Source of the DNA: Candidatus Viadribacter manganicus
GTDB taxonomy: Bacteria; Pseudomonadota; Alphaproteobacteria; Caulobacterales; Aquidulcibacteraceae
Assembly (NCBI RefSeq): GCF_001679665.1
Contig: NZ_CP013244.1
Location: 1,744,980-1,808,979, forward strand
DNA: 64,000 nucleotides
Direction: 5' to 3'
In this document: piece by piece, positions 55,589 through 63,617 of the stretch
How positions within the stretch are numbered: position 1 is the stretch's first letter
Layout of the letters: every line of letters starts with the position of its first letter
Made by a program: the position numbers and the translations under genes
The notes under the pieces: model-generated
The model's database searches: none
What the model saw: only the letters and a program-made list of their open reading frames with translations
What the model was told of the DNA's origin: nothing

Positions 55589-56662
55589 TTGAGTTCATCC
55601 TCTTCCAATCGGCGCCCCGGAACGGACGCAGCGCGCGGCGACACCAAACGTCGCACGACGATCAACGACATCGCGCGCCTCGCTGGCGTTTCGAAGAAGA
55701 CCGTCTCGCGCGTGCTCAATAATTCGCCGTTCGTGCGCGAGGAGACACGCGTCAAAGTGAACGAGCTGATGCAGGAGATGGGCTACACGCCCGATCCGCA
55801 GGCGCGTGGCCTCGCCTTCCGCCGCTCATTCCTGATTGGCATGGTGTTCGATAACCCGAATGCTCAGATGGTCGTGACAATGCAGGAAGGCGTACTCGCC
55901 GGCCTCAAGGGCAGTGGTTTTGAGCTTGTCGTGCACGCATGCGACCGCAACGCACCGGATTTCCTGCCTGAGGTGTCTGCCTTCGTTGAGAGGCAGAAGC
56001 TTTTTGGCGTGATCCTTCTGCCGCCGATCTCGGAGAACAACGCTCTCGTGGAGATGTTGCAGGAACGCGGTTGCCACTATGTCCGGATGGCCTCGGCCGT
56101 CATCGATGAACCTGGCAACCTCGTAGCCTCGACCGATAGCCTCGCCACCGCGGAAGCGGCAAAGCATCTCGCGAAGCTTGGCCACACCCGCATCGGTTTT
56201 ATTGCTGGTCCGCCCGGCTTCCGCTCCCGCGCAGAACGCCGCCTCGGATTTCTCGCAGGCCTCAAAGAGCACGGCATTGATCTACCCGCGCGGTACAGCA
56301 TCGATGGCGCCTACACTTATGAATCCGGCATCGCTGCGGCTGAAAAACTTCTAAAGCTCAATCCACGTCCGACCGCGATCTTCGCCAGCAACGACGAAAT
56401 GGCGGCGGGCGTCTATCACGCCGCGCGCCAACTCGGACTTTCCATCCCGGCTGATCTTTCTGTTGTTGGCTTTGATGACACGCCTGTCTCTCGTCGCCTG
56501 TGGCCGCCGCTGACAACAGTGCGCTGGCCAATTCACGACATGGGCCGCGCCGCCGCGCAGCATTTGCTCAACGCGGCCTCAGATCAGCCAGCGGACGACG
56601 ACAACGCTGTCTTTCCTGCGTTTCTCGTGGAGCGAGATTCAACGGCCTCCGCGCCCAAATAG
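55589..56662 (+). CDS. LacI-family transcriptional repressor
   Basis: A 357-aa regulator. The helix-turn-helix is TTINDIARLAGVSKKTVSRVLNNSPFV (~residues 22-50) with the hinge region MGYTPDPQARGLA, and the sugar-binding periplasmic-protein fold follows (RSFLIGMVFDNPN, HTRIGFIAGPPGFRSRAERRLGF, PTAIFASNDEMAAGVYHAARQLG, SVVGFDDTPVSRRLWPPLTTV). The start is the TTG at 55589; no ATG fits before the HTH. It lies between the TonB receptor and the isomerase operon. The TGACACCGGTGTCA sites before those genes and eda are its likely operators, with the inducer probably a uronate intermediate such as KDG. Confidence 0.9.
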   Translation: MSSSSSNRRPGTDAARGDTKRRTTINDIARLAGVSKKTVSRVLNNSPFVREETRVKVNELMQEMGYTPDPQARGLAFRRSFLIGMVFDNPNAQMVVTMQEGVLAGLKGSGFELVVHACDRNAPDFLPEVSAFVERQKLFGVILLPPISENNALVEMLQERGCHYVRMASAVIDEPGNLVASTDSLATAEAAKHLAKLGHTRIGFIAGPPGFRSRAERRLGFLAGLKEHGIDLPARYSIDGAYTYESGIAAAEKLLKLNPRPTAIFASNDEMAAGVYHAARQLGLSIPADLSVVGFDDTPVSRRLWPPLTTVRWPIHDMGRAAAQHLLNAASDQPADDDNAVFPAFLVERDSTASAPK

Positions 56663-56708
56663 GTCACGCTCGTCTGAGGACCATCAGCAGTTAAGTTGCA
56701 TGGCGCAA

Positions 56709-56722
56709 TGACACCGGTTACC
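56709..56722. promoter_or_regulatory. LacI-type operator 3, degenerate right half
   Basis: TGACACCGGTTACC: the left half TGACACC and GGT match the operator consensus, the right end deviates (11 of 14). It is 26 bases before the isomerase ATG. Confidence 0.6.
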
Positions 56723-56747
56723 ATTCGATCCTAAAAGGACGACCAAT

Positions 56748-57389
56748 ATGAAGATCGCGCTCATCATCGAAAACAGCCAAGCCGCGAAGAGCAGCATCGT
56801 GCATGACGCGTTGAAATCGGTTGCGGAGCCCCTCGGCCACCAAGTGCACCACTACGGAATGTACACAGCTGAAGACAAAGCTTCGCTTACGTACGTGATG
56901 AATGGACTACTCGCCGGCATCTTGATCAACTCGAAAGCGGCAGACTTCGTCGTTACCGGTTGTGGCACCGGCATGGGATCGATGCTCGCGTGCAACGCGA
57001 TGCCAGGCGTGTTCTGCGGCCTCATCGCCGACCCAACCGACGCCTTCCTCTTCGGCCAGATCAATGACGGCAACGCCATCGCCATGCCGTACGCCAAAGG
57101 CTTCGGCTGGGCTGCCGAACTCAATCTGCAGGATTGCTATCGCAAGCTATTCGACGGTGAGCGTGGCCTTGGCTATCCAAAAGAGCGCGCCGCCATCATG
57201 GCGAAGAACCGCGGCATTCTGAAGGATCTCAAGGCGGCGGCGTGCAAGGACATGCTGACGGTGCTGAAGTCGGTTGATCAGGACTTGCTGAAGGCGGCAA
57301 CCGCCGGCGAACGCTTCGAGGAATTGTTCTTCGCCAACGCGCAAGATACAGCACTGGCAGATTACGTCCGCCGCGCGGGCGTGTCGTAA
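56748..57389 (+). CDS. RpiB/LacAB-family sugar-phosphate-type isomerase, probable uronate isomerase
   Basis: A 213-aa protein. The RpiB fold is clear: MKIALIIENSQAAKSSIVHDAL, VVTGCGTGMGSMLACNAMPGVFCGL with the catalytic Cys, and NDGNAIAMPYAKGFGWAAEL. It is longer than RpiB (~150 aa) owing to a C-terminal helical tail. It is followed by kduD (9 bases) and kdgK, where a KduI isomerase would be expected; RpiB-type isomerases (DhuI) fill this role in glycosaminoglycan-degrading streptococci. The likely reaction is 4-deoxy-5-hexosulose uronate to 3-deoxy-glycero-2,5-hexodiulosonate. A LacI-type operator lies upstream. Confidence 0.8.
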   Translation: MKIALIIENSQAAKSSIVHDALKSVAEPLGHQVHHYGMYTAEDKASLTYVMNGLLAGILINSKAADFVVTGCGTGMGSMLACNAMPGVFCGLIADPTDAFLFGQINDGNAIAMPYAKGFGWAAELNLQDCYRKLFDGERGLGYPKERAAIMAKNRGILKDLKAAACKDMLTVLKSVDQDLLKAATAGERFEELFFANAQDTALADYVRRAGVS

Positions 57390-57398
57390 GAGAAAACA

Positions 57399-58157
57399 AT
57401 GGCCGCCAATCCGTTCAGTCTTGAGGGAAAAACAGCGCTCGTCACCGGCGGCAATGTCGGACTAGGCCAAGCAATTGCGATAGCGCTCGCCCAGGCGGGC
57501 GCCAACATCGCCAGCACCAGCCGCCGTCCGGCGGATGAAACCGGCGCGCAGGTGCGATCGCTTGGCCGCAAATTCCTCTCGATCGAAGCGGATTTAAGTT
57601 CAACACAGCCAGTCACCGCCATAGTCGAGCAAACGATCAACGAACTCGGCGATCTCGACATTCTTGTTAACAATGCCGGCATCATTCGCCGCGCCGACTC
57701 CGTCGATTTCACCGAGGCCGATTGGGACGCCGTCATCGACACAAATCTGAAGTCTGTGTTCTTTCTGGCTCAAGCCGCTGGCCGGCACATGATCGCCAAG
57801 GGCCAAGGCAAGATCATCAACATCGCCTCGATGCTTTCCTTTCAAGGCGGAATCCGCGTGCCCTCCTACACCGCGTCGAAAAGTGGTCTCGCCGGTCTCA
57901 CCCGTTTGCTAGCCAACGAATGGGCTGCGAAGGGCGTCAACGTGAACGCAATCGCGCCAGGCTACATGGCCACCGATAACACCACGCAACTGCGCGATGA
58001 CGTTAAACGCAACGCCGAAATCCTGTCGCGCATACCCGCAGGCCGCTGGGGCGATGCGAGCGACATTGGCGGCGCCGCCGTGTTCCTGGCCTCCCACGCC
58101 TCGGACTACGTCCACGGCGCCATCCTTCCCGTCGACGGCGGCTGGCTTGCTCGATGA
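57399..58157 (+). CDS. kduD: 2-dehydro-3-deoxy-D-gluconate 5-dehydrogenase (KduD-type SDR)
   Basis: A 252-aa short-chain dehydrogenase: cofactor motif TGGNVGLGQAIA, NNAGI, catalytic Ser in IASMLSFQGG and YxxxK in YTASKSG. KduD_like features (LEGKTALVTGG, INIASMLSFQGGIRVPSYTASK) fit 2-deoxy-gluconate 3-dehydrogenase/KduD, which reduces 3-deoxy-glycero-2,5-hexodiulosonate to KDG with NAD(P)H. It ends with the 4-base ATGA overlap with kdgK. Confidence 0.9.
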   Translation: MAANPFSLEGKTALVTGGNVGLGQAIAIALAQAGANIASTSRRPADETGAQVRSLGRKFLSIEADLSSTQPVTAIVEQTINELGDLDILVNNAGIIRRADSVDFTEADWDAVIDTNLKSVFFLAQAAGRHMIAKGQGKIINIASMLSFQGGIRVPSYTASKSGLAGLTRLLANEWAAKGVNVNAIAPGYMATDNTTQLRDDVKRNAEILSRIPAGRWGDASDIGGAAVFLASHASDYVHGAILPVDGGWLAR

Positions 58158-59164
58158 GCGTGGTCCGCTCCGACGGCGCCATTGCCTGCTATGGCGAAGT
58201 GCTGCTGCGCCTTTCTGCACCTGGCGCCGAATTGCTCCTGCAATCGCCGCAGCTCAATGTGTGCGTCGGCGGCGCTGAAGCAAACGTCGCGGTCTCACTC
58301 GCCGTACTCGGGCACGACACGCGTGTTTACAGCTCACTCCCCGACAACACCTTAGGCCACGCCGCGCGTAACGAACTCCGTCGCTACGGCGTCGACACCT
58401 CACCCATCGAGTTCACCCCCGGCCGCATGGGTCTCTACTTCCTCGACCCCGGCGCGGGTGGCCGCGCCGCCGAAGTGATCTACGACCGCGCCGCCTCTTC
58501 GTTCGCCACATTTGACCACGCAGCCACGAGTTGGAGCAACGTACTGAGCGGCGCTGGCTGGTTACACGTCTCAGGCGTCACCGCGGCCCTCGGCGCCAAA
58601 GTCGCAGAAGCCGCCATCCGCGCTGTCACTGAAGCACGCAAACTCGGACTCACTGTCTCGTTCGACTTCAACTATCGCGCAAAACTCTGGCAAGCTTGGA
58701 ACGGCGACGCTCCGGCAATCCTCCGTCAAATCCTCGCCCATGCCGACATCGCCTTCGGCAACGAGCGCGACATTGCTCTTATCCTCGGCGGTTCACCCGG
58801 CAACGCCCGCGAAGCCGCCGATGCAGCGTTCAGCACATTTCCCAACTTGCAGGTGATGGCTGCCACGCACCGCGTGCAGCACAGCGTCAATCATCACGAG
58901 CTCGCCGCGGCGCTTCACACGCGCAACGGCTCAGTCGAAACACCGGCCCTCGAAGTTACGCACATCATCGATCGCATCGGCGCAGGTGACGCTTTCGCCG
59001 CCGGCCTCATCCACGCGCTACGAACCGGCGCGAACCACAACGACGCCATCCGCTTCGCACTTGGCGCTGCATGCATCAAGCACACGATCCGCGGCGATTT
59101 CAACCTCGCCTCCACCGCCGAGATAGAAGCGCTCCTCGCCGCTGACCTGAGCGTCCGCCGTTAG
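58154..59164 (+). CDS. kdgK: 2-dehydro-3-deoxygluconokinase
   Basis: A 336-aa PfkB/ribokinase-family enzyme that phosphorylates KDG to KDPG. Family parts: GEVLLRLSAPG at the start, VGGAEANVAVSLAVLGHDTRVYSSLPDN, and the catalytic motif IDRIGAGDAFAAGLIHAL near the C terminus. Its start overlaps the kduD stop (ATGA). The product is split by eda at 62976. Its end overlaps the converging dctM by 4 bases. Confidence 0.92.
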   Translation: MSVVRSDGAIACYGEVLLRLSAPGAELLLQSPQLNVCVGGAEANVAVSLAVLGHDTRVYSSLPDNTLGHAARNELRRYGVDTSPIEFTPGRMGLYFLDPGAGGRAAEVIYDRAASSFATFDHAATSWSNVLSGAGWLHVSGVTAALGAKVAEAAIRAVTEARKLGLTVSFDFNYRAKLWQAWNGDAPAILRQILAHADIAFGNERDIALILGGSPGNAREAADAAFSTFPNLQVMAATHRVQHSVNHHELAAALHTRNGSVETPALEVTHIIDRIGAGDAFAAGLIHALRTGANHNDAIRFALGAACIKHTIRGDFNLASTAEIEALLAADLSVRR

Positions 59165-60441
59165 CGCCAGAGCGCCGGCAGCGTCAGCGATAGAGCTGGG
59201 ATAAAGGTCACCAGCAGCAAGACGGTCAGGGCCGCGAAGAAGAACGGCCAAATCGAACGCATGGCTTCACTGATCGTAATCCCCCCAATGGCGGATCCCA
59301 CGAACAGCACCGAGCCGATCGGTGGCATCATCAATCCCAGCCCGCCGGCAAGAACCATCATTACGCCGAAGTGCATGGGCTCAATGCCATACGCACGCGC
59401 CACCGGCAGGAAGATGGGCGTGACGATGATGATCTTCGGCGCGAGATCGAGGAATGTCCCCATGATCAGCAGCGAGATCAGCATCAGCAACAACGCGACG
59501 TTTCTATCGTCCGTCAGCGCATTGAGTGACTCAACCACCGCGCCAGGAATTTGCAGATAGGCGATCAGCCAACCAAAGGCCCCTGCCGCACCAATAACAA
59601 ACAGCACAGCACCCGAAGATCGCGCCGCATGCGCCGCCGCCGCCCAAAACTCCCTCCATCCGAGTGCACGATAGATGAGCAAGCAAACAATCAACGCGTA
59701 AAGGACCGCAATCGCGCTCGACTCAACCGCAGTAAATATCCCGGCGCGAATGCCGCCGAAAATCACAAAGATCATCAACAAGCCCGGCACAGCGGCCACC
59801 AGTCGCTTAAACACCTCATCAAAGCCCGGAAACGCCTCAGTCGGATAACCGCGCACACGCGCCAGCCAGTACGCCGCACCCATCACACCGATCGCCAGCA
59901 TCAGCGCAGGCACGATCCCTGCCGCGAACAGATCCGCGATCGAGACGCCGCCGCCAGCAACGGCCGAGAACAAGATCAGATTGTGCGAGGGCGGCAACAG
60001 CAACGCCACCAGCGACGCGGAAACCGTTACGTCGACCGCGTAATCCTTGCTGAAGCCACGCTTCGCCATTTGCGGAATAACAGTCGGCCCGATCGCCGAA
60101 ACGTCAGCCAGGGCCGAACCTGAAACGCCGCCAAACAGCGTCGAGGCGAGCACGCTCACCTGCCCCAGTCCGCCGCGCAAATGGCCGACGAGAGAGGACG
60201 CAAGCGAGATGAGGCGATCCGAAATCCCGCCTCGCATCATCAACTCGCCGGTAAAAATGAACAGCGGAATCGCAAGCAGCGATATTTTGTTGAACCCCGC
60301 AGACACCTGCTGAACCACAACGACCGGCGGCAACCCCAAATACACGACCGTCGCCAACGTCGCGGTTGAAATCGCGAACGCGATCGGCACGCCGAGAATA
60401 AGCAGCAGCGCAAACACGCCGAAGAGAATGGCGATTTCCAT
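59161..60441 (-). CDS. dctM: TRAP transporter large permease (DctM)
   Basis: A 426-aa integral inner-membrane protein with about 12 hydrophobic segments and the DctM stretches LFIFTGELMMRGGISDRLI, FGGVSGSALADVSAIG and LGLMMPPIGSVLFVGSAIG. Together with DctQ and the binding protein it forms a sodium-coupled importer for an organic or sugar acid. The dctQ stop overlaps its start. Lying within the uronate locus, the substrate is likely a uronate or ketodeoxy-acid. Confidence 0.92.
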   Translation of the reverse strand: MEIAILFGVFALLLILGVPIAFAISTATLATVVYLGLPPVVVVQQVSAGFNKISLLAIPLFIFTGELMMRGGISDRLISLASSLVGHLRGGLGQVSVLASTLFGGVSGSALADVSAIGPTVIPQMAKRGFSKDYAVDVTVSASLVALLLPPSHNLILFSAVAGGGVSIADLFAAGIVPALMLAIGVMGAAYWLARVRGYPTEAFPGFDEVFKRLVAAVPGLLMIFVIFGGIRAGIFTAVESSAIAVLYALIVCLLIYRALGWREFWAAAAHAARSSGAVLFVIGAAGAFGWLIAYLQIPGAVVESLNALTDDRNVALLLMLISLLIMGTFLDLAPKIIIVTPIFLPVARAYGIEPMHFGVMMVLAGGLGLMMPPIGSVLFVGSAIGGITISEAMRSIWPFFFAALTVLLLVTFIPALSLTLPALWR

Positions 60442-60944
60442 TATGCGCCCTCATGCGTTGGTTTGGCCGGACTTCCCGTCAGCAAGCGCTCAAGCGCGAA
60501 GATGCCTATGAGAGCGCCGCCAAATGCTAGGCCCGCATAGGTCAGTCCCTCAGGCGCGGGCGCGCCGGCCATCGGCGTGCTCCAGCTATCGATCATCAGG
60601 AAGAAGCCGAACCACGAAAGCGCAGCGCCAAAGATCACGCCGATAAGCCGCGACACGGAACGCAGGAAGCCGCGAATGACAGGCGGCGACGATTCCATCA
60701 CGGTTGGAAAGCTAAAATGCGACTCCGCCCGCACAGCAATCGCCGCGCCGAACAGCGCTGAAATGCTCATCAGCGTCAGCGCAACTGGCTCGGTCCAACC
60801 GGGGGAAGCATTGAGGACGTAGCGTCCGATCACCTGCCATGCGAGCACGAGAACGAGGCTCGCCATCGCAACGGAGGCAATCACGACCGTAGCGCTTGCC
60901 AGCAGATCGAACGCGCCGGTAAGCCCGGATCGCTTCGCGGTCAT
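60441..60944 (-). CDS. dctQ: TRAP transporter small permease (DctQ)
   Basis: A 167-aa membrane protein with four hydrophobic segments and the DctQ pattern LAWQVIGRYVLNASPGWTEPVALTLMS. The ATG at 60944 follows GGAGG 6 bases upstream; the longer frame lacks this. Its stop overlaps the dctM start by one base. It lies 23 bases after the dctP stop. Confidence 0.9.
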   Translation of the reverse strand: MTAKRSGLTGAFDLLASATVVIASVAMASLVLVLAWQVIGRYVLNASPGWTEPVALTLMSISALFGAAIAVRAESHFSFPTVMESSPPVIRGFLRSVSRLIGVIFGAALSWFGFFLMIDSWSTPMAGAPAPEGLTYAGLAFGGALIGIFALERLLTGSPAKPTHEGA

Positions 60945-60966
60945 CGTTCCTCCCCCGCCTGTTTGC

Positions 60967-61932
60967 TCAGGCTTCGTTTTCAATCCGGCGGAGTAAGCCG
61001 CCGATCGTTTCATCTTGCAGATAGCGCCGGCGCATCGGCTCAACCGCGGCCAAGAACGCAGAACGCTCCACCGTGTTCGCTTGTACGCCGGCTTCGAGAA
61101 CGATCTGACGCGCGCGCGCCTGCTTCTCGTCCCAGAGGCCGCGCATCACCGCAACCGACTCCCGCGCCTTTGCACGCAACAAGTCTTGTTCGGAACGAGA
61201 CATCGCGTCGTATCGGGTCTTCGAAAACAGAAGGACGTCGGGCGAGTGGCAGTGCTCCGTCTGCGACCAATACCGCGCCACCTCGTATTGCCGCGTAGAT
61301 TGGAACGTCGACCAATTGTTTTCGGCCGCATCGATCAGGTGCGTCTGCAGTCCCGTGAACACTTCCCCGAAAGGGATTGGCGTCGGATTGGCGCCCATCG
61401 TCTCAAGCATCTGCAAAAAGATATCGGAGCGCGGCACCCGCACCTTGATGCCATGCATATCGTGCGGTTCTCGCACCGGCCGGCGCGCACTATACATCGA
61501 CCGTGCGCCACCATCATAGATCGCCAAGCCGATCAGGCCCTTGCTTTCAAAACTGGCAAGGATTTCACGCCCGACATCGCCATCAACCGAGTGACGCATG
61601 TGTTCTTCAGTGTGAAATGTGTACGGGATCACCAGCGCCTGCGTCAGCGGGAATGCGTTGTTGAGCGCCGCCGCAGTGACACGGCAGAAGTTCAACACGT
61701 TGAAGTGCGTCAACGCGATCGTGTCGTTCTCCGAGCCGAGTTGCCCGCCCGGATACGAGCGTATCGACAACCGGCCGCCGGTTTCGCGCTCAAGCTCCGC
61801 GCCAATCCAACGTACGGCTTCAACAGTCGGATAATCTGTTGGATGGACATCAACTGCTGTCAGAACACTCGTATCGATGTGCGGCGTGCATGCGCCAAGC
61901 CCGCCAGCGAGCAATGAACGGCGCGTCGTCAT
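60967..61932 (-). CDS. dctP: TRAP transporter substrate-binding protein (DctP)
   Basis: A 321-aa extracytoplasmic binding protein. The N terminus TTRRSLLAGGLGAC has a twin-Arg-like start and a lipobox-like LGAC, so it may be lipid-anchored. DctP-family parts are seen: RLSIRSYPGGQLGSENDTI, IAIYDGGARSMYSARRP, MHGIKVRVPRSDIFLQML and FTGLQTHLIDAAENNWSTF, with the Arg that anchors the carboxylate of the ligand. A GAGGAAA site precedes the ATG. First of the three transporter genes, 18 bases after the hydratase gene. Confidence 0.9.
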   Translation of the reverse strand: MTTRRSLLAGGLGACTPHIDTSVLTAVDVHPTDYPTVEAVRWIGAELERETGGRLSIRSYPGGQLGSENDTIALTHFNVLNFCRVTAAALNNAFPLTQALVIPYTFHTEEHMRHSVDGDVGREILASFESKGLIGLAIYDGGARSMYSARRPVREPHDMHGIKVRVPRSDIFLQMLETMGANPTPIPFGEVFTGLQTHLIDAAENNWSTFQSTRQYEVARYWSQTEHCHSPDVLLFSKTRYDAMSRSEQDLLRAKARESVAVMRGLWDEKQARARQIVLEAGVQANTVERSAFLAAVEPMRRRYLQDETIGGLLRRIENEA

Positions 61933-61949
61933 GGCGTTTCCTCAGCTCA

Positions 61950-62789
61950 CTAGATCGCCGCGCCCGCCGCAGTGGGCGTTTGCTCACCACGAGCCGGCAC
62001 CGCACGACAACGAAGCACACCAAAGTCGCCGAACGAAAGCTCCGCCGACTGACCCACCACGATTTGATGGACGCCAGTGACCGCGCCGCTCGAGACCAAT
62101 TGGCCTTTGCGCAACGGCCGGCCACGCTCCGCGCAATGCGTGAGGAGGAATGCTAGCGCCGCCAAAGGTCCGCCTGGCAACACCGCCGCATTGCCCTCGC
62201 CCACCGGCTTGCCCTCGATTGCGGTTTGCGCCACCGCCCGGCGCCAATCGAGTTCACGCCAGTCTTTCACTTCAGCGCCAACCACGAGCCCAGAATTATT
62301 GCCGAAATCCGACACCGTGACCGCTGGGCCGTGATCGTTGATCTCGGCGAAGGGACTGCCAGCGAGTTCGATGCCGATGTGCACCGTACCGATCAGCTCG
62401 GCTGCGTCATCCGCTCTCCACGTGCGCTGCATCGGGTCCTGATCGCGACCGATCTTCAAAACGAACTCTGCCTCAACAGCGGCAAAGCCGCCGCCCAGAA
62501 CGGCGAGATCAACGGTTTCCGAACCCCGCGCGTGGACGACTTGGCGGGCGAAAATCGGACCCGCGATGCGATCAGTACCTAGATCGGCCCTGAGATCGGT
62601 CTGTACCAAGCCAATTTTCCAGCCGGCGACCTCGTCGTCCCAAAACCCAATCGCCGCGTCCTGGATCCGATAGGCAGTCGCCAGATCGGCAGGCATTTCT
62701 CCCGGATAAACGCGTACGGGCGCGGCCCGATAACGAGCCTCAACGAAGGTTCGAGCTATGGCGGCCGCCGAAGCGGCTGAAAACGGCAC
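61950..62789 (-). CDS. 2-keto-4-pentenoate hydratase / FAH-fold protein
   Basis: A 279-aa protein of the MhpD/fumarylacetoacetate-hydrolase fold, which adds water to, or decarboxylates, 2-keto-acids with Mg2+. Family parts: AYRIQDAAIGFWDDEVAGWKIGL, EAEFVLKIGRDQDP with metal-binding Glu residues, NDHGPAVTVSDFGNNSGLVVG and LVSSGAVTGVHQIVVGQSAELSFGDFG. It starts with GTG after GAGGA. It precedes the TRAP genes and faces eda across a LacI-type operator. A role on a keto-deoxy sugar acid seems likely, but the exact reaction is not settled. Confidence 0.8.
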   Translation of the reverse strand: MPFSAASAAAIARTFVEARYRAAPVRVYPGEMPADLATAYRIQDAAIGFWDDEVAGWKIGLVQTDLRADLGTDRIAGPIFARQVVHARGSETVDLAVLGGGFAAVEAEFVLKIGRDQDPMQRTWRADDAAELIGTVHIGIELAGSPFAEINDHGPAVTVSDFGNNSGLVVGAEVKDWRELDWRRAVAQTAIEGKPVGEGNAAVLPGGPLAALAFLLTHCAERGRPLRKGQLVSSGAVTGVHQIVVGQSAELSFGDFGVLRCRAVPARGEQTPTAAGAAI

Positions 62790-62899
62790 GTCTAAAGTCC
62801 TCGCCTAATAATAACATAGCGTTTTCCGTTGGTTACGGTGCGATCGGGGAGGATCGCCCGCTTCGCCCGGGCCGCCTTTAACTCATGATTGCACCCTTA

Positions 62900-62913
62900 G
62901 GAAACCGGTGTCA
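62900..62913. promoter_or_regulatory. LacI-type operator 4
   Basis: GGAAACCGGTGTCA matches TGACACCGGTGTCA at 12 of 14 positions, with a perfect right half. It lies 62 bases before the eda ATG and 110 bases before the hydratase start, so it could serve both. Confidence 0.65.
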
Positions 62914-62975
62914 ATTTGCTTCACGCACCCACGCTCAGCTTGAATCTGAACGGCAAGCAGGCCCACACAGGACCC

Positions 62976-63617
62976 ATGACCCAACCCCAAGACGCCAGCG
63001 CCGTCCTCTCGATATCCCCCGTCATCCCGGTGGTCACGATCGACAGCGCCGCGGACGCCGTGCCGCTGGCGCGCGTTCTGCTGGCGAGCGGCGTTCGCAC
63101 AATCGAGATCACACTCCGCACGCCAGTTGCGCTGGACGCCATTCGCGCAATCGCGAGCGAGGCGCCGGAGATGGTTGTAGGCGCCGGCACGGTGCTCACA
63201 GAAGCCGATCTCCACGCAGCGATCGAAGCTGGCGCACAATACGCGCTATCGCCAGGCGGCACGCCGAAACTGATGAAGGCCGCGCGCAAAGCAGCCATTC
63301 CGTTCGTGCCGGGCATCTCGACATCGAGCGAGATCATGCGCGGCCTCGAACTCGGCTACACCTGTTTCAAGTTCTTCCCAGCCGAACAACTTGGTGGCGT
63401 CGCAGCGTTGAAAGCCATCGGCGCGCCTTTGGCAGCGGCGAAATTCTGTCCTACCGGGTCGATCACGCCGGCCAAGGCGCCAGATTATCTTGCGCTCACG
63501 AACGTGCTCTGCGTCGGCGGTTCATGGATCGCGCCATCGGACAAGATCAAAGCGGGCGATTGGGCTTCAATCGAAAACGCGGCTAAGCAAGCAATGACGT
63601 TAAAGCCTGTCGCGTAA
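62976..63617 (+). CDS. eda: KDPG aldolase
   Basis: A 213-aa class I aldolase that splits KDPG into pyruvate and glyceraldehyde-3-phosphate, closing both the glucose and the uronate routes encoded here. The Schiff-base Lys is in YTCFKFFPAEQLGG (~residue 129). The Glu and Arg residues are in RTIEITLRTP, and PTGSITPAKAPDYL binds phosphate. The ATG at 62976 gives the family length; the longer frame adds 20 low-quality residues. A LacI-type operator lies upstream. The stop overlaps the converging oxidoreductase end by 18 bases. Confidence 0.93.
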   Translation: MTQPQDASAVLSISPVIPVVTIDSAADAVPLARVLLASGVRTIEITLRTPVALDAIRAIASEAPEMVVGAGTVLTEADLHAAIEAGAQYALSPGGTPKLMKAARKAAIPFVPGISTSSEIMRGLELGYTCFKFFPAEQLGGVAALKAIGAPLAAAKFCPTGSITPAKAPDYLALTNVLCVGGSWIAPSDKIKAGDWASIENAAKQAMTLKPVA

